A stretch of DNA of 64,000 nucleotides, from positions 62,001 through 126,000 of the forward strand of contig JADCCX010000008.1 in NCBI GenBank assembly GCA_020252485.1, read 5' to 3'. Under the pieces are notes generated by a model. The model saw nothing but the letters and a program-made list of their open reading frames with translations. It was not told the DNA's origin and ran no database searches. Shown here one piece after another: positions 44,057 through 52,208 of this stretch. The number at the start of each line of letters is the position of its first letter. The first letter of the stretch is position 1. The translations under genes and the position numbers were made by a program. Source of the DNA: Methylocystis sp. Its GTDB lineage: Bacteria > Pseudomonadota > Alphaproteobacteria > Rhizobiales > Beijerinckiaceae.

Positions 44057-46762
44057 GTGGGAACATATCGGCTTGACGTGCTCTTCAATCCGGCATCCAT
44101 CGCGGTGGTTGGCGCCAGCGACAAATTGGATTCCATCGGCGGCGTTGTCATCAGAAAGCTGATCGAAGGCGGCTTCCAGGGCAAGATCACCCCCATCAAC
44201 CCGAAATACAGCACTGTTTCGGGCCTGACCTGCCTGGCGAACCTCGGGCGCTCGGATACCGCGCATGATCTGGCCGTCATTGCGACGCCCGCACAATCTG
44301 TGCCGGGGCTGGTGGCCGAGGCGGCGACGACGGGATGCAAGACGGCCATCGTGCTGACGGCCGGGCTCGGGCAAGGTGCCGGCTCGCTTGCCGACAATCT
44401 CCTGACAACGGCTCGTGCGGCAGGCCTGCGGCTCGTCGGACCGAACTGCCTCGGCGTGCTTTCGCCAGCCGTGAATATGAACGCCAGCTTCGCCACACGG
44501 CTTCCTCCAGCTGGATCCCTGGCGCTTGTCTCCCAATCGGGAGCCATTGCCGCTGGCATCGTTGAGTGGGCGCAACAGCGCCGCGTCGGCTTCTCCGGCA
44601 TTATCTCGCTTGGGGAGGCGATTGATATCGATTTTGCCGATTGTCTCGACTATTTCGCGGAGGACCGCGCCACTCGGGCGATCCTCCTCTATGCCGAGTC
44701 GATCAGGAACGCGCGAAAGTTCATGTCCGCCGCGCGCAGGGCCGCGCGCATCAAGCCGGTGATCGTCCTGAAAGCCGGACGGCATGCCGAGGGCGCCAAG
44801 GCCGCCGCAACCCATACAGGCGCACTGGCCGGTTCAGATGCTGTCTATGACGCGGCGCTCCAGCGGGCCGGATGCATCAGGGTCCTGGATCTCGATGAGC
44901 TCTTCCGGGCCGCCGAAGTGTTTGCCGCGCAAGCCTCCTTTCCTGGAGACCGCATCGCCATCCTGACCAACGGCGGCGGGCTTGGCGTTCTGGCCGTGGA
45001 CCGGCTGATAGATCTGGGCGGAAATCTCGCGCGGCTGTCACGCCAAACCCTCGAAGCCCTGGATGCCGTGCTGCCTCCCACGTGGTCCCGTGCGAACCCC
45101 GTCGACATCATCGGCGATGCAACGCCTGACAGATACGCCAAGGCTCTTGCGTGTCTCATGAATGACAATGACTGCGACGCCATCCTCGTCATGAATTGTC
45201 CGACGGGCGTCAGCTCTTCCCGCGAAGCCGCGGTTGCCGTCATTGATGCGATCAAGCTCATGCCCGACAGGCGCCGGAAGCCTGTTCCCGTCTTTGCCTG
45301 CTGGCTTGGCATGCCGGATGACCAGCGAAAGTTGTTCGGCGATGCAGGCATCGCCTGTTCCAGCACCGAGGCCGAAGCCGTGGCGGGCATCATGGATCTG
45401 GTGCGGGACCGGCGGCAGCGCGAACGGCTTTCCCAGGCGACGCCCATGCTTCCGGCTTCCATTGTTCCGGACAGGACTGCCGCGGCCGCCGTGATCCGTC
45501 GCGTCGGCGCGGAAGGCCGAACCTGGCTTTCGCCGATGGAAGTTTCAACGCTCCTCACAGCCTATGGCATCGCCGCAACGCCAGTGGTTCAGGCGTCCAA
45601 TCCTGCGGGCGCGGCGAAAGCCGCACAGCAATTCCTGGAGACTGGCGGCGCCTGCGCCGTGAAACTCCTGTCCCCGGACATCACCCACAAGTCCGATGTC
45701 GATGGCGTCAGGCTGAATCTGTCCAGCGCCAAAGCGGTTCGGGCTGCAGCTGCGGACATCATTCAGCGGGCGAAACGGCTGCGGCCGGAAGCCAGGATCG
45801 ATGGCGTCACCGTGCAGCCCATGATCGTCCGGCCCAAGGCACGGGAGCTTATCGCGGGCGTCGCGGTCGATCCGACCTTTGGACCAGTGATCCTGTTCGG
45901 CCATGGCGGAACGGCTGTCGAGGTGATCAATGACAAGGCCCTGTCGCTGCTGCCGCTGAACATTGCCCAGGCGCATGAACTGATCGCCCGGACGCGGATC
46001 AACCGTCTGATGAAGGGTTACCGCAACGTGCCCGCGGCAGATGCTGCGGCCGTGGCGGAAACGCTCGTCCGCCTGTCGCGTCTTGTCGAGGATATCCCGG
46101 AGATTGTCGCGCTCGACCTGAACCCGCTTCTGGCGGACGAAACGGGCGTGATGGCCGTTGACGCCCGCATTGAAATCGATCCAGCGCTGGCCAGCCGGGG
46201 GGTGCGCGAACGAAATGCGCGGTTTTCCGTCAGGCCCTACCCAAGAGAACTCGAGGACACCGTCCATCTCCCAGGCGGCGTGGAATTGTTCATCCGGCCG
46301 CTCCGCCCGGATGATGAGGCGGCGCTCGCGGACATGCTGGAGCATGTGACGCCGGACGATATCCGCCTGCGCTTCTTCACTGCCAGAACAACAATGGACC
46401 GCGCCTTGATCGCATTGCTGACGCAGCTCGATTACGCTCGTGATATGGCGCTTGTCGCGATCCGGCCCGAGGATAATGCTATTCTAGGCGTGTCGCGTCT
46501 CATGGGCGACACGAATGGAAAGAACGCAGAATACGCCATCCTGATCCGCTCGGACCAGCAGCACGAAGGGCTGGGGACGGAGCTGATGCGTCATCTGCTC
46601 TTGTTCGCCGCCGCGGAGGGCTACCATCGCATCTACGGGTCCGTGCTGAGCGAGAACCAGAAAATGCTCCAATTCTGCAAGAGCATGGGATTTGAACTCA
46701 AGCAAAGCCTCGAACCAGGCGTCACGCTTACGGAGCTAATGTTGCCCGCCAAGCAAGGATAA
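44057..46762 (+). CDS. acyl-CoA synthetase (NDP-forming) fused to a GNAT acetyltransferase
   Basis: 901 residues. Order: CoA-binding domain (FNPASIAVVGASDKLDSIGG, residues ~10-130), succinyl-CoA-synthetase-like domains (LVSQSGAIAAGIVEWA; the phosphohistidine region THTGALAGSD), ATP-grasp domain (CAVKLLSPDITHKSDVDGVRLNL, ILFGHGGTAVEVINDKAL) and a C-terminal GNAT (ELFIRPLRPDDEAALADML, QHEGLGTELMRHLLLFA). This is the Pat-type protein lysine acetyltransferase layout, known to acetylate acyl-CoA synthetases. The GTG start follows GGCGGAGG. The synthetase part looks intact by motif. Confidence 0.9.
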   Translation: MGTYRLDVLFNPASIAVVGASDKLDSIGGVVIRKLIEGGFQGKITPINPKYSTVSGLTCLANLGRSDTAHDLAVIATPAQSVPGLVAEAATTGCKTAIVLTAGLGQGAGSLADNLLTTARAAGLRLVGPNCLGVLSPAVNMNASFATRLPPAGSLALVSQSGAIAAGIVEWAQQRRVGFSGIISLGEAIDIDFADCLDYFAEDRATRAILLYAESIRNARKFMSAARRAARIKPVIVLKAGRHAEGAKAAATHTGALAGSDAVYDAALQRAGCIRVLDLDELFRAAEVFAAQASFPGDRIAILTNGGGLGVLAVDRLIDLGGNLARLSRQTLEALDAVLPPTWSRANPVDIIGDATPDRYAKALACLMNDNDCDAILVMNCPTGVSSSREAAVAVIDAIKLMPDRRRKPVPVFACWLGMPDDQRKLFGDAGIACSSTEAEAVAGIMDLVRDRRQRERLSQATPMLPASIVPDRTAAAAVIRRVGAEGRTWLSPMEVSTLLTAYGIAATPVVQASNPAGAAKAAQQFLETGGACAVKLLSPDITHKSDVDGVRLNLSSAKAVRAAAADIIQRAKRLRPEARIDGVTVQPMIVRPKARELIAGVAVDPTFGPVILFGHGGTAVEVINDKALSLLPLNIAQAHELIARTRINRLMKGYRNVPAADAAAVAETLVRLSRLVEDIPEIVALDLNPLLADETGVMAVDARIEIDPALASRGVRERNARFSVRPYPRELEDTVHLPGGVELFIRPLRPDDEAALADMLEHVTPDDIRLRFFTARTTMDRALIALLTQLDYARDMALVAIRPEDNAILGVSRLMGDTNGKNAEYAILIRSDQQHEGLGTELMRHLLLFAAAEGYHRIYGSVLSENQKMLQFCKSMGFELKQSLEPGVTLTELMLPAKQG

Positions 46763-46887
46763 GGGGCGGCCACAAGCTGCGGTCGCCCTATAGCCGGAAA
46801 GAATCCTCGCTTGCCGGATCGAGATCCAGGGAGAAAGAAAACCCGCATCGTCGGCCGGCCAAGAAGCGACGTTCTTCGAAGGCGCGG

Positions 46888-48417
46888 TCAAACAGCAGCC
46901 AGAGGCCGAACCCGCGCAACAAGCCGGTCAGCTGTCAGGCCAGAGCCGATCTCAGCGCCCAGCGCGCCGTGCAGCCAGACCGCAGCGGCGGCAGCCTCGA
47001 AGGCCGGCATGCCACAGGCGAGATGGGCGCCGATCAGACCGGAGAGAACATCGCCCGAGCCGGCCGTTGCAAGCTCCGGGCCTGCATTCGCGTTGATGGC
47101 GGAGCGGCCATCCGGCGCCGCGATCACCGTATCCGGCCCCTTGAAGACGACAATTGCATTCGCAAGGCGGGCCGCCGCCCTGGCCTGCTCGACCTTTGAG
47201 GTCTGGATGATCTCCGGAAGCGATGCAAATCTTGCGTCCGCCGCGAGCAACGGCCCAAACAGCCTGGCGAATTCTCCGGCATGGGGCGTCATGACGCAAC
47301 GGCATGGTTCTCCGGCCGCGTCACGGAATGGCTCGACGTGGCCGACAAGGCTTGTGAGCGCATCCGCGTCAAGCACGAGCGGAAGGGATGTGCGCCTGGC
47401 CGTCTGAACCCGCGCCAGCGTCGGCGCGCCGACACCGGCGGCCGGGCCGATGACGACCGAGCCAAAACGGCCCTCACCCAGGAGTTCGGCGAATGCGTCA
47501 GGCGTTGAAGACTCGCGCAGCATGATTGCCGTGACATGCGCGGCATGAATGCGAAGCGCATCCCTGTCGCCGGCGATCGTGACCGCCCCGGCGCCATTGT
47601 TCAACGCCGCTGTCGCGGCAAGACGGGATGCGCCGGTCTGGAGCTCCGGACCGCTCACGACGAGGCAATGACCCCGCTGATACTTGTGGACGGCGCGGCA
47701 TGGCGCTGTCAGGGCGCTGCGCCAGAGAGCCGGTGTGTTCCGGAAGAGCCGCGGAGCAACAGCCCGCGCGGCATGATCCGCTTTCAGCCCGATATCCGCT
47801 ATCGTTACATCCCCGCATATCCCGCGCCCGGGCCAGAGCAAGTGTCCCGGCTTCATCCGGAAGAAAGTGATGGTTCTTTGCGCCCGGACGTATGGTCCGA
47901 CGGGGCGCCCCGTATCGCCGTTGAGGCCGGAGGGGACATCGATGGCGAAAACCCCTGCGCCCGACTGCTGCAAGCGGGACACAGCCTCCGCCTCCTCGCC
48001 GGTGATCGGCCGGGACAATCCGGCGCCGTAAAGCGCATCAATCACAACGCCGTATGCTTGGGGCTGGAACTCGGCCAGCGGTCGGACGCGCTTTCCCCAG
48101 CGCGCAGCTGCGCGCGCAGCCGCATCCTGCTTCGGCCTTCGATTGGCGAGCACATCGACCGCATATCCCCGATCCGCCAAGACGCGGGCGGCAACGTAGC
48201 CATCGCCGCCATTGTTGCCGGGACCGCAGAGAACGGCGAGCGGCACGGTCACCGGATGCTCTGCTGACAAGACCTCAGCGACTGCCCGCCCCGCCGCCTG
48301 CATCAACCGATCGATGCTGATCCCGCTCCCGGCCGCTGCGGCGTCCACGGCGGCCATCTCCGCTGTCGTGAGGATTTCGTCTGGCGCATTTCGCGGCGTA
48401 TCGAGCGTTCCCGGCAT
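46888..48417 (-). CDS. nnr: bifunctional NAD(P)H-hydrate epimerase / ADP-dependent dehydratase
   Basis: Repairs hydrated NAD(P)H. The N-terminal YjeF_N epimerase part has CGPGNNGGDGYVAARVLADRG and VIDALYGAGLSRPI. The C-terminal carbohydrate-kinase-like dehydratase has MTPHAGEFARLFG, VFKGPDTVIAAPDG and ATAGSGDVLSGLIGAHLA, the last with the catalytic aspartate. 509 residues fits the fused bacterial form. It follows the SHOCT gene by 44 bp on the same strand. Confidence 0.93.
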   Translation of the reverse strand: MPGTLDTPRNAPDEILTTAEMAAVDAAAAGSGISIDRLMQAAGRAVAEVLSAEHPVTVPLAVLCGPGNNGGDGYVAARVLADRGYAVDVLANRRPKQDAAARAAARWGKRVRPLAEFQPQAYGVVIDALYGAGLSRPITGEEAEAVSRLQQSGAGVFAIDVPSGLNGDTGRPVGPYVRAQRTITFFRMKPGHLLWPGRGICGDVTIADIGLKADHAARAVAPRLFRNTPALWRSALTAPCRAVHKYQRGHCLVVSGPELQTGASRLAATAALNNGAGAVTIAGDRDALRIHAAHVTAIMLRESSTPDAFAELLGEGRFGSVVIGPAAGVGAPTLARVQTARRTSLPLVLDADALTSLVGHVEPFRDAAGEPCRCVMTPHAGEFARLFGPLLAADARFASLPEIIQTSKVEQARAAARLANAIVVFKGPDTVIAAPDGRSAINANAGPELATAGSGDVLSGLIGAHLACGMPAFEAAAAAVWLHGALGAEIGSGLTADRLVARVRPLAAV

Positions 48418-48461
48418 GATGCATTCTGGCGCGATGCGCGATCCGCCGCAAAGTCCTGTTT

Positions 48462-48707
48462 TCAGACCAGGATATCCTTGCGCATGCGGTCGTAGTCATC
48501 CTTCGTCAGCTCGCCCCTGGCGTAGCGCTCCTTCAGAACGTCCATAGCGCCGGGCCGTCCGGAACCACCTCCGGAGCGCCTGACGGCAAAGGTCACAAGA
48601 ACAGCCGCAAGACCGATCAGCGCGGCATACCAGACGAGATGCATGAGCATATGAATGCCGAAATAGCCGTCATTCCATCCGCCGGACCAATAGTGCCAGT
48701 TCATCAT
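48462..48707 (-). CDS. small membrane protein with SHOCT motif
   Basis: ATG 48707 has AGAGGAGAGCGTC upstream and gives 81 residues. One membrane helix (LVWYAALIGLAAVLVTFAV) is followed by a glycine-rich linker and a C-terminal SHOCT motif (DVLKERYARGELTKDDYDRMRKDI). It heads a two-gene unit with nnr. A TTGACCCGGATCAA box is centred 59.5 nt upstream. Confidence 0.85.
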   Translation of the reverse strand: MMNWHYWSGGWNDGYFGIHMLMHLVWYAALIGLAAVLVTFAVRRSGGGSGRPGAMDVLKERYARGELTKDDYDRMRKDILV

Positions 48708-48759
48708 GACGCTCTCCTCTGTCAGCCGTAACATTATGCCACGGCTGACCTTATCCATG

Positions 48760-48773
48760 TTGACCCGGATCAA
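48760..48773 (-). promoter_or_regulatory. FNR/FixK-type box upstream of the SHOCT-nnr unit
   Basis: TTGACCCGGATCAA matches TTGA-N6-TCAA. Its centre is 59.5 nt from the SHOCT gene start. It lies in the 204-bp gap after the first cytochrome gene. Confidence 0.75.
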
Positions 48774-48911
48774 GTGACGGCTTCACCGGTCTTCAAGCGG
48801 AGAGGACGCCCTGGATCGCGGAACATGGTGAATGGCATTTTTGTCGGATCGGGAATGACCGCTGCCGCGCTTCCCTGAAGCGTGGCCGCCTTGGACAGCC
48901 ATCGGCCGCGC

Positions 48912-49238
48912 CTATTTGCGCAGCGTGCGGAGGTAAGCCGACAGATCATCGATCTGCTCCCTGGCCAGCGAGAAGTCCGGCATGCGGGGGTGGCGGCCGG
49001 AGAGGGCGGCATGCAAACCCTCGGGTGTCAGCGTGGCGTCATTGGCAATACTCGAAAATGGCGGGGCAAGGTCTGAACCGTTTTGCTGCCGGCCCGTCGC
49101 AAGGTGGCAGGAATGACACCAGCGGGAGGCGATGCGTTCTCCGTTTGCGGCGTCAGCGGCGCGTGCGCTCTGCGGTTGAGCGACAGCCAATAAGAAGATC
49201 AGGGCTGCGCCTTGGATCAGGGGACCTGTTGGCTTCAT
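48912..49238 (-). CDS. small secreted c-type cytochrome
   Basis: ATG 49238 follows GGAGGCAAG; 108 residues with a signal peptide (ALIFLLAVAQPQSARA). Haem is bound at WCHSCH (CxxCH), and MPDF near the C-terminus (HPRMPDFSLAREQIDDLSAYLRTL) offers the methionine ligand. A class I mono-haem cytochrome, likely periplasmic electron carrier. The second cytochrome gene lies 65 bp upstream in the same direction. Confidence 0.85.
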   Translation of the reverse strand: MKPTGPLIQGAALIFLLAVAQPQSARAADAANGERIASRWCHSCHLATGRQQNGSDLAPPFSSIANDATLTPEGLHAALSGRHPRMPDFSLAREQIDDLSAYLRTLRK

Positions 49239-49303
49239 CTTGCCTCCGTCCGAAACCATGCTTGCGTAGGACTTCATCGAATCACGGGCGCGGAAACGCA
49301 ATT

Positions 49304-49699
49304 TTACGGCTGACCCGCCCGCCGATACTTGCGGGAGATGTTGCGCAGATAGGCGACGAGTCCGTCCGTTTCCTCTTCGGTCATGATGAACTCCGGCATT
49401 CCGGGATGACGGATGACGGCGCCATCGACCAGATCTGGCGCGGGATTGTTGTTGGGGTAGCGCTCCGCAATCAATGGAAACCGCGGCGCCCTGGGGTTGG
49501 GACTGTTGCCCTTCGGGCCGACAGCATGGCAGATCGCACAGTGTTTCCGGGCCGCCATCCGCCCGATCCGCACGCTTTCCAGATTGTCCGGGCGCTGATC
49601 GTCCGCCGGCATGGCGAACCCGGCCGGGATCAAAGGCCAGGAAGCCGACGCCATGAGCAGCACCGCTGACCATGCAGCTGCGATTGCGTGCTTCTTCAT
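49304..49699 (-). CDS. small secreted c-type cytochrome
   Basis: 131 residues from ATG 49699, with a signal peptide (AAAWSAVLLMASASWPLIPAGFA). Haem motif CAICH; probable methionine ligand in HPGMPEFIMTEEETDGLVAYLRNI. It is similar in layout to the next gene, suggesting an old duplication. TTGATCTTTCGCAA (TTGA-N6-GCAA) is centred 42.5 nt before the start, implying either a leaderless message or a different start. Confidence 0.83.
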   Translation of the reverse strand: MKKHAIAAAWSAVLLMASASWPLIPAGFAMPADDQRPDNLESVRIGRMAARKHCAICHAVGPKGNSPNPRAPRFPLIAERYPNNNPAPDLVDGAVIRHPGMPEFIMTEEETDGLVAYLRNISRKYRRAGQP

Positions 49700-49734
49700 G
49701 CTCGCAAGGATCGTGGCAATGAGGCCGGGATGCA

Positions 49735-49748
49735 TTGATCTTTCGCAA
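49735..49748 (-). promoter_or_regulatory. imperfect FNR/FixK-type box upstream of the cytochrome genes
   Basis: TTGATCTTTCGCAA fits the looser TTG[AC]-N6-[TG]CAA form accepted for rhizobial FixK proteins. The left half (TTGAT) is perfect, the right half deviates by one base. Confidence 0.5.
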
Positions 49749-49787
49749 GTCTGCGCCGGATCGGCAGCGCCGCCGATCCGCATTGAT

Positions 49788-50699
49788 CTACAGCGTCCTC
49801 CGATCAGGTTCGGTCTTGCCCTCCTGCGGGCGATAGAACGCTGTCTCCCTGGGCCATGCATGCGAGGTGCGGCGGTCCATGAGCGCGCGGGCGATCCGAA
49901 GCGCTTTTCGGGTGTGCTTGCGCTGGCGGCGCTCGGCAAGCCGGATGAGGCGCTCGCATTCACCGTCATGATCGGAGCGCTTCCATACTGTCGTCTTCAG
50001 CATCTCGAGATCCTGGACTTTCCCCAATCGCCGCCGAAGGGCTTCGAGTTCTTCAACCCGGTCCGCTGCGTCCGGGAGCATGAATTCCAACTGGCAGCGA
50101 TGAACCACAACAGCCTTGCGAAACCGATGCAGCTCGTCCGGCCTCAGCCGCGACGAATGCGAAGGCAGGCGCTTGCGGGCGCGGCGATAGCCGTTGCGGA
50201 ACCGTTCGACGATATTCGGATCTTCATCGGGGCTTCGTGGCGCACGGGCAATGACAGCCGCGCAATGCCTCAGTGAGGCCGCAACGCTTTCGATGACGCT
50301 ATTGTCGAAATCCGCCACGGCTTTCCGGTGCTGCTCAAGCAGATTCCTGCGCCAGGCTCGGATGATGGCCTCGTCCGCATCCCTGCGTTTTCGCCCGCCT
50401 CCGCATCTGAGATTGCCGATCGCTTCAACCATTGCTTCGGCATCCCGCGCGCGGCCGAGACCATCCCGGACGGCGCTCAGCTGATGGCGGAGGTCGTTGG
50501 CCTGCGATTGGAGCAGATCAGGCGCCAGACGCAAAATAGCCTGCGATCGCTTCAGGCGGCTGCGAACGAGCCTGATCCGCTCGGCCGGTGGCGTTTCCTG
50601 AGAAGCGAGAAGGCTGGCAACTGCCTTGAGCTCACTTGCGAGCCCATGTCGCCATGCTAACCCGAGAGGCTCATACGGCCAACCCATCCGGGCGTGCAT
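49788..50699 (-). CDS. CHAD-domain protein
   Basis: CHAD proteins are helical bundles with conserved histidines that bind inorganic polyphosphate and often sit on polyP granules. ATG 50699 is preferred over 50720 and 50783 because AGGAG lies six bases before it, and an FNR/FixK-type box is centred 61.5 nt upstream. 303 residues. Typical segments: IRLVRSRLKRSQAILRLAPD, RLRPDELHRFRKAVVVHRCQLEFM (the conserved H-x-x-R-K type helix) and RRRLGKVQDLEML. No triphosphatase (CYTH) domain is present. Confidence 0.85.
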   Translation of the reverse strand: MHARMGWPYEPLGLAWRHGLASELKAVASLLASQETPPAERIRLVRSRLKRSQAILRLAPDLLQSQANDLRHQLSAVRDGLGRARDAEAMVEAIGNLRCGGGRKRRDADEAIIRAWRRNLLEQHRKAVADFDNSVIESVAASLRHCAAVIARAPRSPDEDPNIVERFRNGYRRARKRLPSHSSRLRPDELHRFRKAVVVHRCQLEFMLPDAADRVEELEALRRRLGKVQDLEMLKTTVWKRSDHDGECERLIRLAERRQRKHTRKALRIARALMDRRTSHAWPRETAFYRPQEGKTEPDRRTL

Positions 50700-50753
50700 G
50701 ACCCGCTCCTGTTTTTTCATGGCCGGAGGATGCCAGAGCGGGAACGATCCTCG

Positions 50754-50767
50754 TTGAGGGGGCTCAA
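50754..50767 (-). promoter_or_regulatory. FNR/FixK-type box upstream of the CHAD gene
   Basis: TTGAGGGGGCTCAA is a TTGA-N6-TCAA palindrome extended by a G/C pair. It is centred 61.5 nt before the preferred CHAD start, the same distance as at usp. Confidence 0.75.
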
Positions 50768-50930
50768 TCCTGAAAGCGGTCAATCCCCCGATTTCCGGTC
50801 CTCCCGCGATGTTGACAGCCCGGGAAACGCGGCTCCTGGTGGTTCTGACGAAACCGGCATTTGCTCCAGCGCTTATCCCCGGCGGGATGCAACTGCCGGA
50901 ATCGGACCAATAGCGGGGGGCCGCAGCCGT

Positions 50931-52196
50931 TCAGAGCTCGATCAGGAGATAAGCGGCGAGACCCAGGGAGAGAGCCGCGACCGTCGCTCCGCAGAACAGC
51001 AAGGCGAAATGATGCGAACCCAGCGCAATCGCATAAACGCACTTGGTCAGGGCGTTGACGGCAATGGCGAGGAAGATTGCGGATACCGTTGTCGCCGTCG
51101 GCACATTCGCTCCGGCCAGCCTCAGCACTGCGAGCGAGGCCGCATCGACATCGGCAATTGCGGCGATCAGCACCGTTGCGAACAGTCCGCGGGCGCCGAA
51201 CTGGTCCAGGAGAAAAGCAGCGGTGAATGCGACGAGGGCAAATACAGACGCGAAGGCCAGAATGGTGGGGATGTCAAAGGGATTTCCAGGCGCTATAGCC
51301 GCGTCCTCGTCGCGCGCCGAGCGCCACATCAAGGCTGCGCCGATGATCCCGAAAACAAGGGCTGCCGCGAGGCATCCAGGCGCGAGCGGCACAAGCAGCG
51401 AGGGCCGCAGGACCGCCACAAGGGTCAGCACACGCAGGATGAAGACAGCGCCGGCGAGACAGGCTCCGCCGGCCAGCCCTGAGATCGCGTCAGCCTTTCG
51501 CGAGCGGCGGGCGAGGTCCATCGTGACGGCAGTCGACGAGATCAGGGCGCCTGTGACTGCGGCCAAAACGATGCCATGCTGCGGCGGAAAGATCCTGATC
51601 GCCAGATAGCCGATATACGAGATGGATGCGGCCAAGATCGCAAAGAGCCAGATCTCATGGAGGTTGATGCCGCCAAAAGGATCGATGGCATGGTTCGGCA
51701 GGAGCGGCAGCACGATGGCGCTCATGCCCAGGATCATCAACGCCGATCTCAGCTCCGCCCACGACAGGCGCGCAAGGAGGCCGTGCAGGAATTCGCGGCT
51801 CGCGAGGACGACAGCCAAGGCGGCTCCAGCCCCGGCTGCGATCTGGATGCTGCCGATAACGGCGTAGGCCCCGATGATGAAGACGGCGAAGGCCGCAACG
51901 ACGCCGGTGACGCTGAAATCGTCATCGTGGATGGCCTCGCGGAGTTTGAAGACAGCGAACGCGAAGGAAAAGCCAAGGAACCCCAGTCCAACGAGCCAGG
52001 GGCTCTGCAGTGAACTGGAAACCGCCCCGAAAACGCCTCCCAGAAGCCCCGACAGCGCATAGGTCCGGACGCCTGCCGTGCGGCTTCCGGCCGGAGCGGT
52101 TCGTTCGCGCCAGCCGCGCTCGACGCCGACCACCAATCCGATAGCAAGGGCCGTACCCAGCCGAACGGCAAGCTCCATGTCGAACAGATCAGCCAT
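50931..52196 (-). CDS. MgtC/SapB-DUF4010 membrane protein
   Basis: 421 residues, about 12 hydrophobic helices. The N-terminal part has the MgtC pattern (LAIGLVVGVERGWRER, GVRTYALSGLLGGVFG); the remainder is DUF4010 (VLPLLPNHAIDPFGGINLHEIW, ALISSTAVTMDLARRSR). This family is membrane-bound and function is not established. It follows the P-type ATPase gene by 12 bp and is probably co-transcribed with it. Confidence 0.88.
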   Translation of the reverse strand: MADLFDMELAVRLGTALAIGLVVGVERGWRERTAPAGSRTAGVRTYALSGLLGGVFGAVSSSLQSPWLVGLGFLGFSFAFAVFKLREAIHDDDFSVTGVVAAFAVFIIGAYAVIGSIQIAAGAGAALAVVLASREFLHGLLARLSWAELRSALMILGMSAIVLPLLPNHAIDPFGGINLHEIWLFAILAASISYIGYLAIRIFPPQHGIVLAAVTGALISSTAVTMDLARRSRKADAISGLAGGACLAGAVFILRVLTLVAVLRPSLLVPLAPGCLAAALVFGIIGAALMWRSARDEDAAIAPGNPFDIPTILAFASVFALVAFTAAFLLDQFGARGLFATVLIAAIADVDAASLAVLRLAGANVPTATTVSAIFLAIAVNALTKCVYAIALGSHHFALLFCGATVAALSLGLAAYLLIEL

Positions 52197-52208
52197 TGCC
52201 GGATGTCG

